Assembly (NCBI RefSeq): GCF_009846745.1
Contig: NZ_AQPF01000003.1
Span: 124,001-188,000, forward strand
Source: Alloalcanivorax xiamenensis
GTDB taxonomy: Bacteria > Pseudomonadota > Gammaproteobacteria > Pseudomonadales > Alcanivoracaceae
Reading direction: 5' to 3'
Length of the DNA stretch: 64,000 bases
The notes under the pieces were generated by a model. That model made no database searches and was not told where the DNA came from. It was given only the letters and a program-made list of their open reading frames with translations. Position 1 is the stretch's first letter, and each line of letters opens with the position of its first letter. Made by a program: the position numbers and the translations under genes. Positions 1-8,564 of this stretch are shown here, one piece after another.

Positions 1-169
1 GGGCGAGCGCTTCCGCCAGAGGGCCGGCGGCAATGTCATAGTTTCGCTTACTGGTTTCCGACGTGGCGATTGGTGCCGCCTGGGCCCATACCGGGCGTTC
101 CACCAGGCAGGGCAGTAAAAGGACGGAAAGTGCCAACACCAAGCTCTGGCGGCGAAGCCTGAAAAGCAT
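1..169 (-). CDS. TonB-dependent siderophore receptor, N-terminal fragment (gene runs off the left edge)
   Basis: Only the first 56 codons are in the window. They encode a signal peptide (MLFRLRRQ, then a hydrophobic core, ending near VWAQA) followed by the start of a short secretin/TonB N-terminal (STN) domain, recognisable as YDIAAGPLAEAL. STN domains occur in outer-membrane receptors that signal to FecR/FecI-type regulators, and fecR and fecI lie directly upstream on the same strand. A good ribosome site (CAGGAG) precedes the ATG. The siderophore cannot be named because the plug and barrel are missing. Confidence 0.85.
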   Translation of the reverse strand, partial: MLFRLRRQSLVLALSVLLLPCLVERPVWAQAAPIATSETSKRNYDIAAGPLAEALA

Positions 170-246
170 GTCGTTCTCCTGTTTTTCGTTTTGTGCGTGG
201 GCCTTTGTGATCTAAGCCCCGCGGAAAACGAAAACCGGAAAAAAAA

Positions 247-527
247 GTTCGTCGCGGCTTAGCGGGAAACGATCTTACCTTCCATCAGGGACAGCGGAGC
301 CGTGTTACGCCTTTGCGGGAACGTCGTGAAGCAGGTTCCGCAAAGGCGCAACACGGCTCCGCTTCGAGGTAACCGAGAAAGACGGATGTCCTTTCCACTC
401 CATACCGGGATGAAGAGCATCCTTCCCTCTCTCCAGAAAGGTCCGTCGTCGTTGGCGTCCCAAACGCAGCGGTTCACTCAAAGCGGGTCTTTACGGAGGT
501 CCACATTCCCGGTAATCCGCGATGAAC
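247..527. repeat. 281-bp element bounded by 22-bp inverted repeats, between fecR and the receptor gene
   Basis: Positions 247-268 and 506-527 are imperfect inverted copies of one 22-bp sequence whose core is TCATCGCGG...CGGGAA. A third copy lies at 61683-61704, just after the tRNA-Phe terminator. The interior holds a strong hairpin at 293-363 and no convincing gene; the short open frames there simply read through the hairpin. This accounts for most of the gene-free stretch 170-597. It looks like a non-autonomous mobile or REP-type element. That reading is an inference, since no target-site duplication is obvious. Confidence 0.6.
293..363. repeat. Long near-perfect hairpin
   Basis: Left arm 293-322 and right arm 335-363 are complementary over about 29 bp with one mismatch and one extra base, around a 12-nt loop (323-334). 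It lies in the transcribed spacer between fecR and the receptor gene. It could partly terminate or stabilise the fecIR-receptor transcript. There is no T-run directly after either arm, so it is not a classical terminator. Confidence 0.8.
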
Positions 528-597
528 CAAAAGAAAGACCGAGTTGCCCTTGAGACATAAACCCGGAGGCCACTACAGTGCTACTGTGGAGGGAATA

Positions 598-1548
598 TCA
601 GCGTGATGCGGATTCGACTTTGACCCACCAGGGTGTCAGGCGTGTCACTTTCACCGGCAAGGTCGCTTCCAGCACCTGGAGAATGCGATCCGTGTCGTCC
701 AGCGGAAAGCCGCCGCTGAGTTTCAGATCCGCCACGCTCTGGTCATAGCGGAGCACGCCGTGCCGATAGCGGGCCAGTTCATCAAGGAAATCCCCCAGCC
801 GACGACCATTGGCCACCAGCAGGTTGTCACGCCAGGCGCTCTCTTCCGTCGGCAGCCGCGGGTTCTCCCAACGCCCCTCGCCATCGACGATAACGCCCTG
901 CCCGGCCTCGACCAGTCGCTCGCCGACGTCGCCAACGACGGAGCTCACCGCCACCCGGCCACGATCAACGCGCACCCGCAGTCGTCCATCGGTGAGGCGC
1001 ACTCCGAAGGCGGTGCCCAGCGGCGCCGCCGAACCCAAAGCGGTGGCGACACGCATGGGGCGGGCATCCCGGGCGGTCTCCAGATACAGTTCGCCAGCCC
1101 ACAGACGCAGTAGCCGGTGGTCAGCATTGAAGTCGAGAGACACCGCGCTGCGCGTGTTCAACCACAAACGGCTGCCGTCTGGCAGTGTCACTTCGTGAAT
1201 TTCCCCCACCGCGGTGCGCAGATCCGCCCGCCCCAGCCCCGCGGGCCGTTGCCGCCAGCCCCACCATCCCAGCGGTGCCAGGAACAGCGCCCCGCCCAGC
1301 CCGCGCAACAGGCGCCGGCGACGGCGCCCGGCATCGCTCAGAATGTCACCCACGGACTTTACCGGCATGGCATGAAAGGCGCGGTCGATTCGCTCCACCT
1401 TGTCCCAGGCTCGTTGGTTATCGGCGCTGGCAGCGAGCCACCGGTGCCAGCGTTCCCGGTCCTCGTCACTGACATCGCCATCACCGAGAAGGGCGAACCA
1501 GCGGGCGGCGTGCTCCAACGCCTCCTCTGAGACTTCGGCGTTGCTCAC
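598..1548 (-). CDS. fecR: FecR-family anti-sigma/signal transducer
   Basis: Inner-membrane regulator of 316 aa that passes the signal from a ligand-bound receptor to its ECF sigma factor. An N-terminal DUF4880-type cytoplasmic segment (residues about 9-55, AARWFALL...RWHRWLA) is followed by one membrane segment (about 85-105, GGALFLAPLGWWGW), a FecR domain (about 110-200, VTLPDGSRLWLNTRSAV) and a C-terminal STN-interacting part. Its ATG overlaps the fecI stop, so the two are translationally coupled. The partner receptor follows after a spacer occupied by a repeat element. Confidence 0.93.
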   Translation of the reverse strand: MSNAEVSEEALEHAARWFALLGDGDVSDEDRERWHRWLAASADNQRAWDKVERIDRAFHAMPVKSVGDILSDAGRRRRRLLRGLGGALFLAPLGWWGWRQRPAGLGRADLRTAVGEIHEVTLPDGSRLWLNTRSAVSLDFNADHRLLRLWAGELYLETARDARPMRVATALGSAAPLGTAFGVRLTDGRLRVRVDRGRVAVSSVVGDVGERLVEAGQGVIVDGEGRWENPRLPTEESAWRDNLLVANGRRLGDFLDELARYRHGVLRYDQSVADLKLSGGFPLDDTDRILQVLEATLPVKVTRLTPWWVKVESASR

Positions 1549-2048
1549 GGCAGCAGCCCCGGATCCGCCTTCAAGCAGTGAAACATGGCCTGCTCGATGT
1601 AATTGCGCACCGTCCTTTCCGACACCACCAACCGCGCGGCGATATCGACATAGCGCATGCCATCCAGGCGGGACATCAGGAAAGCCCGCCGCACCCTGGA
1701 AGGCAAGGCATCCAGCAATACGTCAATGCGATAAAGGGTCTCGACCACCAGGTAGCAGGCTTCCGGCGATATCGCGACAGGCTCGGGCTGTTGCTGGAGC
1801 GTCTCCAGGTAGGCCTGCTCAATGGCTTTGCGGCGCCAGTAATTGGCCAGCAGTGCATTGGCGATACGGCCAAGAAAGGCCTTCGGTTCGCGGATAGCGG
1901 CAATGTCGTCTTCACGGCGCAGCAACCGCGCGAAGGTATCCTGGGCCAGGTCGGCGGCCAGCTCGGAGCAGCCCGAGCGCCGGTACAGCACCGCTCGCAG
2001 CCAGTTATGATGATGCCGGTAAAGCGTCTCCAGTGACGGGTCGGACAT
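1545..2048 (-). CDS. fecI: ECF sigma factor, FecI type
   Basis: Sigma-70 family extracytoplasmic-function factor of 167 aa that would direct transcription of the neighbouring receptor gene. Region 2 is visible as LAADLAQDTFARLL with the following helix, and region 4 as RVRRAFLMSRLDGMRYVDIA plus a helix-turn-helix (VVSERTVRNYIEQ). I place the start at MSDPSLETLY (2048). The open frame extends upstream to 2117, but that extension runs into the Fur box at 2103-2122. The gene heads a fecI-fecR-receptor operon. Confidence 0.92.
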   Translation of the reverse strand: MSDPSLETLYRHHHNWLRAVLYRRSGCSELAADLAQDTFARLLRREDDIAAIREPKAFLGRIANALLANYWRRKAIEQAYLETLQQQPEPVAISPEACYLVVETLYRIDVLLDALPSRVRRAFLMSRLDGMRYVDIAARLVVSERTVRNYIEQAMFHCLKADPGLLP

Positions 2049-2102
2049 AGGCAACCGGGCTGCCGCATGGGCAGAATGGGAAATTGGACGACGAATGGAA
2101 AT

Positions 2103-2122
2103 GATAACCATCATCAATTATC
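2103..2122 (-). promoter_or_regulatory. Fur box upstream of fecI
   Basis: The 20-bp GATAACCATCATCAATTATC has the inverted ends and GATAA/TTATC hexamers of a Fur-Fe2+ operator. It lies about 55 bp upstream of the chosen fecI start, in the divergent spacer with the arsM-like operon, so repression most likely acts on fecIR and the receptor. Confidence 0.75.
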
Positions 2123-2232
2123 GATAACAAGAGCTCCGATGTGTTTTTCTGTATACCGTGGCGGACTCAGTGCTCCGTAACAATCGCCGTCGCCGGGCAT
2201 CCAATTCATGGAACCGATAAAGGAAGACAGCA

Positions 2233-3273
2233 ATGAGAGACGAGGTTCAGGATTATTACGGCAAACACCTCTCCGGCAGCGACGATCTGCAAACCAACGC
2301 CTGCTGTGATCAGACGCCGCCGGAACATCTGAAACCGCTGCTGACACGGCTCCATGACGAAGTGATCAGTCGCTACTATGGTTGTGGCCTGGTGGCACCG
2401 GCCGCGCTGGAGGGGGCCCGGGTGCTCGATCTGGGCTGCGGTTCCGGCCGTGACGCGTATCTGCTTTCCGCCCTGGTCGGCGAGCGGGGTTCGGTGGTGG
2501 GCGTGGACATGACCGAGGAACAATTGGCGGTAGCCCGCCGCCATCAGGATTTTCACCGTGACCAGTTCGGTCATGGCCGCAGTAACGTTATGTTTCTTAA
2601 GGGCTTTATCGAGGAACTGGATCAACTGGATCTGGAACCCGGCGGGTTCGACGTGGTGGTTTCCAACTGCGTGATCAATCTCAGCACCGACAAGGCCAAG
2701 GTGCTGACCGACCTGAAACGACTGCTGAAACCCGGCGGCGAGTTCTATTTCTCCGATGTGTACGCGGACCGGCGAGTGCCGGCGGCACTCACCCGGGACC
2801 CGGTACTCTACGGCGAATGTCTGTCGGGCGCACTGTACTGGAATGATTTCCTCAATCTGAGCAAGGACTGTGGTTTCGCCGATCCCAGATTGGTGGAATC
2901 GCGCCGCCTGACCATCGACAACCCGGCCATCGAAGCCAAACTGGGCGACATTCGCTTTTACTCGGCCACCTACCGGCTGTTCAATCTCGACGGCCTGGAA
3001 CCGGCTTGCGAAGACTATGGCCAGGCGGTGGTCTACAAGGGCACGGTGGCGGAACAACCGCATGGCTTCCTGCTGGATGGCCATCACTATCTGCCCACCG
3101 GCAAGGTTTTCCCGGTATGCGGCAACAGTTGGCGCATGTTGGCGGAAAGCCGCTTCCGTTCCCATTTCGACTACATTGGCGATTTCAGCACTCATTACGG
3201 CATATTTCAGGATTGCGGCCTGAATCCGCCCTTCAACGACACAACCCCATCTTCCGGCGGCGGCTGTTGCTGA
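2233..3273 (+). CDS. arsM: Arsenite S-adenosylmethionine methyltransferase, ArsM-like
   Basis: Cytosolic SAM-dependent methyltransferase of 346 aa expected to methylate trivalent arsenic using thiol ligands. The Rossmann SAM motif is VLDLGCGSGRDAY (about 69-81). Cysteines sit where ArsM enzymes hold As(III): Cys24/Cys25 (TNACC), Cys146 (SNCVINLS) and Cys196 (GECLSGALY). The protein ends in GGGCC, an extra vicinal pair. The ribosome site AAGGA precedes the ATG. It is the first gene of a tight three-gene operon (20 bp to the next gene). No arsR, arsB or arsC is in the window, so arsenic as the natural substrate is inferred from family resemblance. Confidence 0.88.
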   Translation: MRDEVQDYYGKHLSGSDDLQTNACCDQTPPEHLKPLLTRLHDEVISRYYGCGLVAPAALEGARVLDLGCGSGRDAYLLSALVGERGSVVGVDMTEEQLAVARRHQDFHRDQFGHGRSNVMFLKGFIEELDQLDLEPGGFDVVVSNCVINLSTDKAKVLTDLKRLLKPGGEFYFSDVYADRRVPAALTRDPVLYGECLSGALYWNDFLNLSKDCGFADPRLVESRRLTIDNPAIEAKLGDIRFYSATYRLFNLDGLEPACEDYGQAVVYKGTVAEQPHGFLLDGHHYLPTGKVFPVCGNSWRMLAESRFRSHFDYIGDFSTHYGIFQDCGLNPPFNDTTPSSGGGCC

Positions 3274-3292
3274 GGATCCCGACGAGGTGACG

Positions 3293-5437
3293 ATGAACCT
3301 GAAAAAAGGACTCCTGCTGTTTCTGATCACGGCGCTGGTGGCGGCTTATTTTCTGCTGGATCTGGGCCAATATCTGAGCTTGGATTATGTGAAAGCCCAG
3401 CAGGCCGCCTTCCAACAATTGCTGCAGGATCATCCGGTAACGGTGCTTGGCGGGTTCTTTGTCTTGTATGTACTGGTCACGGCTCTCAGCTTACCGGGTG
3501 CCGCCATCCTGACGCTGGCGGCGGGGGCCTTGTTCGGGTTCTGGCGGGCGCTGATCCTGGTTTCCTTCGCTTCCAGCCTGGGGGCCACCCTGGCGTTCCT
3601 GGCTTCCCGTTTTCTGTTCCGCGATTCCGTGCAGGCCCGCTTCGGCGAGCGGCTGAAGAAGATCAACGCGGGCATGGAAAAGGACGGCCCCTTTTACCTG
3701 TTCACGCTGCGTCTGATCCCGATCTTTCCGTTCTTCATCATTAACCTTCTGATGGGTTTGACAGGGATTCGCGCCGCCACTTTCTACTGGGTCAGCCAGT
3801 TGGGCATGCTGGCGGGCACCGCCGTGTATGTGAATGCTGGCACTCAGCTCGGCCAGCTGCAAAGCCTGTCTGGCCTGTTATCTCCGGGCCTGATCGGCGC
3901 CTTCGTTCTGCTTGGTCTGTTCCCCTGGCTGGCACGTGGACTGATCCAGCGCTGGCAGGCACGGCGGGTTTACCGGGACTACCGCAAACCCCGTCACTTC
4001 GACCGCAACCTGATCGTGATCGGTGGCGGCTCCGCCGGTCTGGTCAGTGCGTATATTGGCGCCACGGTGAAGGCCAAAGTCACCCTGGTGGAGAAACACC
4101 AGATGGGTGGCGACTGCCTCAACACGGGCTGCGTACCCTCAAAAGCGCTGCTGAAGAGCGCCCGGATCGCACATCTGGCCCGGCAGGCCGACCACTATGG
4201 CTTCGACCAGATTCAACCCCGCTTTGAGTTCGCCAGCATCATGGCGCGCATCCGGCGGGTGATTGGCGACATCGCACCGCACGACTCGGTGGAGCGGTAC
4301 ACCGGACTGGGGGTGGAGTGTCTGCGGGGAGAAGCCCGTCTGTTGACCCCGTGGGAAGTGGAGATACAGGGCGCGCAAGGCCGCCAGCGCCTCACCGCCC
4401 GCTCTATCATCATTGCCACCGGCGCCTCGCCCTTCATCCCACCCATCGCGGGCCTGGATCAAGTGGACGTGGTCACCTCGGACACACTTTGGCAACGTGA
4501 CCACTTGCCCGAACGCCTGCTGGTCCTGGGCGGCGGCCCGATCGGCTGTGAACTGGCGCAGGCCTTCGCCCGGCTCGGCAGCCGCGTGACTCAGGTGGAG
4601 ATGCTCCCGCGCCTGATGCCAAAGGAAGATGAAGACGCCGCCACCCTGGTGAAAGCCGCTCTGGAAGACAGCGGCGTCAAGGTGCTGACCGGCCACAAGG
4701 CGCTGCGCTTTGAAGTGGAAGACGGCCAGTCCATTTTGTATGCGGAACACGACGGGGAGGAAATCGCCCTGCCCTTCGACACCGTGCTGGTGGCCGTGGG
4801 GCGCCGGGCTCACACCGAGGGCCTGGGCCTGCCGGATCTGGGCATCCCCACCGGGGCCAACGGCACCGTCGCCGTGAATGAGTACCTGCAGGCCCGCTTC
4901 CCCAACATTTATGCCTGCGGAGACGTGGCCGGCCCTTATCAATTCACCCATACCGCCGCTCACCAGGCCTGGTACGCGGCGGTGAACGCGCTGTTCGGCG
5001 GCGTGAAGCGTTTCAAGGTGGATTACCGGGTGATCCCCTGGGCCACCTTCACCAGCCCGGAAGTGGCACGGGTGGGACTGAGCGAAGAGGAAGCCCGGCA
5101 ACAGGGTATTGAATACGAAGTCACCCGCTACGGAATTGATGACCTGGACCGGGCCATCGCCGACGGCGTCGCCCAAGGTTTCGTCAAGGTACTCACGCCC
5201 CCGGGCAAGGATCATATTCTCGGCGTCACCATCGTCGGCGAGTCCGCTTCCGATCTGATCAGCGAATATGTACTGGCGATGAAGCACGGCCTTGGGTTGA
5301 ACAAAATTCTTGGCACTATCCACATCTATCCGACCCTGTCGGAAGCCAACAAGTACGCCGCCGGAGAGTGGAAGAAAAACCACAAACCGGAGCGTCTTCT
5401 GCGTTGGGTGGAACGCTTTCATGACTGGCGGCGTTGA
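3293..5437 (+). CDS. Fusion of TVP38/TMEM64 (DedA-like) membrane domain to a MerA-like FAD disulfide oxidoreductase
   Basis: Protein of 714 aa. Residues about 1-225 form a multi-helix VTT/SNARE-associated (TVP38) domain (LPGAAILTLAAGALFG; FTLRLIPIFPFFIINLLMG). From about 239 a class I pyridine-nucleotide disulfide oxidoreductase begins: FAD motif IGGGSAGLVSAYIG, redox pair Cys275/Cys280 in GGDCLNTGCVPSK, NAD(P) motif LGGGPIGCELAQAF, FAD motif YACGDVAG and a dimerisation domain. True mercuric reductases have a C-terminal cysteine pair; this one ends in HDWRR, so Hg(II) reduction is unlikely. I chose ATG 3293 (GAGG 6 nt upstream) over GTG 3287. The flavoprotein domain should face the cytosol. 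The substrate is unknown. Confidence 0.9.
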   Translation: MNLKKGLLLFLITALVAAYFLLDLGQYLSLDYVKAQQAAFQQLLQDHPVTVLGGFFVLYVLVTALSLPGAAILTLAAGALFGFWRALILVSFASSLGATLAFLASRFLFRDSVQARFGERLKKINAGMEKDGPFYLFTLRLIPIFPFFIINLLMGLTGIRAATFYWVSQLGMLAGTAVYVNAGTQLGQLQSLSGLLSPGLIGAFVLLGLFPWLARGLIQRWQARRVYRDYRKPRHFDRNLIVIGGGSAGLVSAYIGATVKAKVTLVEKHQMGGDCLNTGCVPSKALLKSARIAHLARQADHYGFDQIQPRFEFASIMARIRRVIGDIAPHDSVERYTGLGVECLRGEARLLTPWEVEIQGAQGRQRLTARSIIIATGASPFIPPIAGLDQVDVVTSDTLWQRDHLPERLLVLGGGPIGCELAQAFARLGSRVTQVEMLPRLMPKEDEDAATLVKAALEDSGVKVLTGHKALRFEVEDGQSILYAEHDGEEIALPFDTVLVAVGRRAHTEGLGLPDLGIPTGANGTVAVNEYLQARFPNIYACGDVAGPYQFTHTAAHQAWYAAVNALFGGVKRFKVDYRVIPWATFTSPEVARVGLSEEEARQQGIEYEVTRYGIDDLDRAIADGVAQGFVKVLTPPGKDHILGVTIVGESASDLISEYVLAMKHGLGLNKILGTIHIYPTLSEANKYAAGEWKKNHKPERLLRWVERFHDWRR

Positions 5438-5448
5438 CGGAGGTATTG

Positions 5449-6240
5449 ATGCGACCGTTACTCACCATCGCCCTGGTTCTGTTCACTCATACCGCCATCG
5501 CCTTCGACCATGGCGACTGGGACACGCTGCTGAAAAAGCACGTGCACTGGGTACGTGGCGGCGTCGCCTCACAGGTGGATTATCAGGGCATGGCCGCCGA
5601 CCGGCCCCGCCTGGATCGCTATCTGGATGATCTGAGCACAGTGTCCGAGCGCCAATTCCAGGACTTCGACCGCAATCAACAGCTGGCCTTTCTGATCAAC
5701 GCCTACAATGCCTTTACCCTGCGACTGATCCTGGACCAGACGCCCCACCCCGATTCCATCCGCGATATCGGCGGCCTGTTTTCCGGGCCCTGGGATCAGC
5801 GCTTCTTCACCCTGCTGGGAGAGCGTCGCACCCTGGATGAGGTGGAGCACGGCCTGATTCGCGACAATCCGGACCTCATGGATCCGCGCATTCATTTTGC
5901 CGTGAACTGCGCTTCGATAGGCTGTCCGGCACTGCGACCGGAGGCCTACACCAGCGAGCGGCTCGACTGGCAACTGGAGGACAGCACTCACCGCTTCCTC
6001 TCCGATCGCAGCCGCAATCAGTTCGATCAAGAAAGCCGACGCCTCTCGGTGTCCTCGATCTTCAAATGGTACCGCGACGACTTCGCCAATGCCGCCGGCG
6101 ACCTGGGAGCCTGGCTTGCCGATTACTCCGGCCCTCTCGGGCTGACCACCAGGGATGCTGATCTGCTGCGTGACAATCGGCTGGCTATTCGGTTTCTACC
6201 GTACGACTGGTCACTAAACGGGCTTCCAACCGATCAGTAA
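5449..6240 (+). CDS. DUF547 family secreted protein
   Basis: Protein of 263 aa with a signal peptide (MRPLLTIALVLFTHTAIA) and a DUF547 domain recognised by FLINAYNAFTLRLIL and by HFAVNCASIGCPALR with its paired cysteines. The ATG at 5449 follows GGAGG by 6 nt and lies 12 bp after the preceding stop; the TTG at 5434 would overlap the upstream gene and has no ribosome site. It is the third gene of the arsM operon. The function of DUF547 proteins is not established; a papain-like fold has been suggested for the family. Its neighbours suggest a role in metalloid or thiol handling outside the inner membrane. Confidence 0.85.
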   Translation: MRPLLTIALVLFTHTAIAFDHGDWDTLLKKHVHWVRGGVASQVDYQGMAADRPRLDRYLDDLSTVSERQFQDFDRNQQLAFLINAYNAFTLRLILDQTPHPDSIRDIGGLFSGPWDQRFFTLLGERRTLDEVEHGLIRDNPDLMDPRIHFAVNCASIGCPALRPEAYTSERLDWQLEDSTHRFLSDRSRNQFDQESRRLSVSSIFKWYRDDFANAAGDLGAWLADYSGPLGLTTRDADLLRDNRLAIRFLPYDWSLNGLPTDQ

Positions 6241-6335
6241 CCCGCCGCAGGCTGGACGGGCGTCAATCAAGCGGGGCACTCCCCCCCTGCTTTGCTCTTG
6301 GAGCTTCATAGAGCGGCTTTAACCATTTCGCAATA

Positions 6336-6354
6336 GACAACGATTCTCATTTCT
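6336..6354 (+). promoter_or_regulatory. Probable Fur box upstream of the second receptor gene
   Basis: GACAACGATTCTCATTTCT matches the core of a Fur operator (ACGATTCTCATT) and lies about 65 bp upstream of the receptor start. It is weaker than the other three boxes in the window. The rest of spacer 6241-6416 shows no gene. Confidence 0.55.
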
Positions 6355-6416
6355 CTTAGTGTCGCCTCACCCTTACAAATCATACATAACGATTACCAAC
6401 AAAATGGAGAACGCCC

Positions 6417-8549
6417 ATGCGCCCTCCGCGCCTCGGCTTGCCTGCTGCCTTACTGTCACTGACCATGACCACCGTGGCCATGGCACAAAACGATCCTCAC
6501 AAACTGGACGCCGTCACGGTCACCGCCAGCCGCTCCCAGGAAAAGGTCGGGGAAACACCTCAGAAAGTGACCATTATTACCCGTCAGCAACTTGATGAGC
6601 AGCTCGCCATCACCGGTGATCAAGCTCAGGTCCTCAGCAATCTGATCCCATCCTTCAGTCCCAGCCGGCAAAAGCTCAGCGGCGCTGGCCAGACGCTCCG
6701 TGGACGCGCCCCCCTTTATATGGTCGACGGCATTCCTCAGTCCAACCCTCTGAGGCCGGGGTCGCGGGACGGCTATACCCTGGACTTATCTCTGGTGGAG
6801 CGCATTGAGGTGATTCATGGCGCCACCGCGGAACATGGACTGGGGGCGACCGGCGGCATCATCAACTTCGTTACCCGTCGTCCGCAGGGCACTCAAACCC
6901 GGCAGCATGCCGGCGCCATGCTCACCTCCCCCGATGATTTCGATTCAGACGGGCTGGGTTACAAACTCAATTATCGTCTCGAAGGCCTTCACGACAACTG
7001 GGATTTCCTGGCGGGTGTCACCTATCAATCCAGGGGAATGTTCTACGACGCCGACGGCAAAACCATCGGTGTGGACAATGCCCAGGGCGATATCATGGAT
7101 TCGCAAAGCCATGACGTGATGGTGAAGGTCGGTTACTGGATCGATGATAACCAGAATGTGGAACTGAGCATTAATCGCTTTTTCCTGGAAAGCAATCACG
7201 ATTACCAGGAGGTCCCGGGGGACCGCGACATTGGCATTCCCACTACCTCCCGAAAGGCGGCAGGCCTCGGAGATCCGGTCAACAATGATGTATGGACCTC
7301 CAGCCTGTCGTACAAAAATATGAATTTTCTTGGCAACAACATTCAGGCTCAGCTCTACACCCAACGTTTCCGGGCTCGTTATGGAGCGGATACCACCTAC
7401 CTGCAAGATCCGAACATTGCGCCAACTGGAACTCTGGTGGAGCAATCACAAAATGAGTCCGACAAAGTGGGTGCCAAATTCACGCTGATTCGGGACGGTT
7501 TGCTGGATGACCGGCTCAAGCTCACCACCGGTCTGGATCTGTTGCAAGACGAAACCCGTCAGCGCTTGATTCAGACTGATCGCGACTGGGTTCCGGAGAC
7601 TCAATTCCGAAACATCGCACCTTTCCTGCAAGCGCAGTACAAGGCCACTGACCGTATTACGATTCATGGCGGCGCCCGTTACGAATACGCCAAACTGAAT
7701 GTGGATGACTTCACCACCATTTATCAATACAACGCCACCAACCCTCCAGCAAGCAAGCCGGGAGTGGCCGTTGAGGGCGGCAACCCCAGCTTTGACGATA
7801 CCCTTTATAATGCCGGCGTGACGTTCCAGATCACCGAAGCCGTTCAGCTCTTCGCCAATTATTCCGAAGGCTTCGGCATGCCAGATGTGGGACGGGTTCT
7901 GCGAGCCATTTCGGTGCCCGGTCAAAGCGTCGACACTTTCCTCGACCTTCGCCCTATCGTCACCGACAATAAGGAAGCGGGCATAAGGGTGGTTCAAGGG
8001 CCAGTGGACTTCGAAGTCAGTTATTTTCGCTCCGATGCTGATCTCGGCTCGCGCCTGTCCGAAAACCCGGCCACTGGCGTGTTTGAGGTGCAGCGACAGA
8101 AAACGGAAATTCACGGTGCCGAAGCCAGTCTGGGCTGGGCATTCCGTGAAGGCCATCGCCTCGGCGCCAGCTACGCCCACGTTAGTGGCAAGTATGACAG
8201 CGATGACGACAACCACGTCGACACGCGCATGGGAGCACGTGACATTCCCCCCGATCATCTCACTTTGAGCTGGCAGGCACGCTGGACAGACCGCTTCAGT
8301 ACCTACCTTCAGGGCACCCGTTATTTCAGTCTCGATTTCAATGACCCGGAAAAAAAGTTCGACGGCTACAACCTGTTTGACCTGTCGCTGGCTTATCGTC
8401 TGCCCAAAGGGCAACTCAACGCCGGCATCGAGAACTTTCTTGACCAGGACTACTTCACCTACTTCTCGCAAAGTGCCACCACCCGGTCCGACCAATATTT
8501 CAAAGGCAGAGGGCGAGTCTTTACCATAGGCTACAATCTGGATTTCTAA
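6417..8549 (+). CDS. TonB-dependent outer-membrane siderophore receptor, IutA/FepA-like
   Basis: Receptor of 710 aa. Signal peptide 1-23 (ends VAMAQ), TonB box LDAVTVTAS (about 30-38), plug domain with QTLRGRAPLYMVDGIPQSNP and VERIEVIHGATAEHGLGATG, then a 22-strand-type barrel ending in the aromatic residue of GYNLDF. The plug resembles hydroxamate/catecholate receptors such as IutA; the ligand is not proven. The ATG follows GGAGA by 6 nt. A Fur box lies upstream and a PepSY membrane protein follows 15 bp after the stop, so the two form an uptake unit. Confidence 0.92.
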   Translation: MRPPRLGLPAALLSLTMTTVAMAQNDPHKLDAVTVTASRSQEKVGETPQKVTIITRQQLDEQLAITGDQAQVLSNLIPSFSPSRQKLSGAGQTLRGRAPLYMVDGIPQSNPLRPGSRDGYTLDLSLVERIEVIHGATAEHGLGATGGIINFVTRRPQGTQTRQHAGAMLTSPDDFDSDGLGYKLNYRLEGLHDNWDFLAGVTYQSRGMFYDADGKTIGVDNAQGDIMDSQSHDVMVKVGYWIDDNQNVELSINRFFLESNHDYQEVPGDRDIGIPTTSRKAAGLGDPVNNDVWTSSLSYKNMNFLGNNIQAQLYTQRFRARYGADTTYLQDPNIAPTGTLVEQSQNESDKVGAKFTLIRDGLLDDRLKLTTGLDLLQDETRQRLIQTDRDWVPETQFRNIAPFLQAQYKATDRITIHGGARYEYAKLNVDDFTTIYQYNATNPPASKPGVAVEGGNPSFDDTLYNAGVTFQITEAVQLFANYSEGFGMPDVGRVLRAISVPGQSVDTFLDLRPIVTDNKEAGIRVVQGPVDFEVSYFRSDADLGSRLSENPATGVFEVQRQKTEIHGAEASLGWAFREGHRLGASYAHVSGKYDSDDDNHVDTRMGARDIPPDHLTLSWQARWTDRFSTYLQGTRYFSLDFNDPEKKFDGYNLFDLSLAYRLPKGQLNAGIENFLDQDYFTYFSQSATTRSDQYFKGRGRVFTIGYNLDF

Positions 8550-8564
8550 GGGCCATAACCTGTT

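Noticed and set aside
259..553. Two short frames in the fecR-receptor spacer
   Set aside because: They read through both arms of the 293-363 hairpin, so their peptides mirror each other; no ribosome site.
4018..5437. Calling the oxidoreductase domain a mercuric reductase
   Set aside because: The C-terminal vicinal cysteines and the heavy-metal-associated domain are missing and there are no other mer genes.
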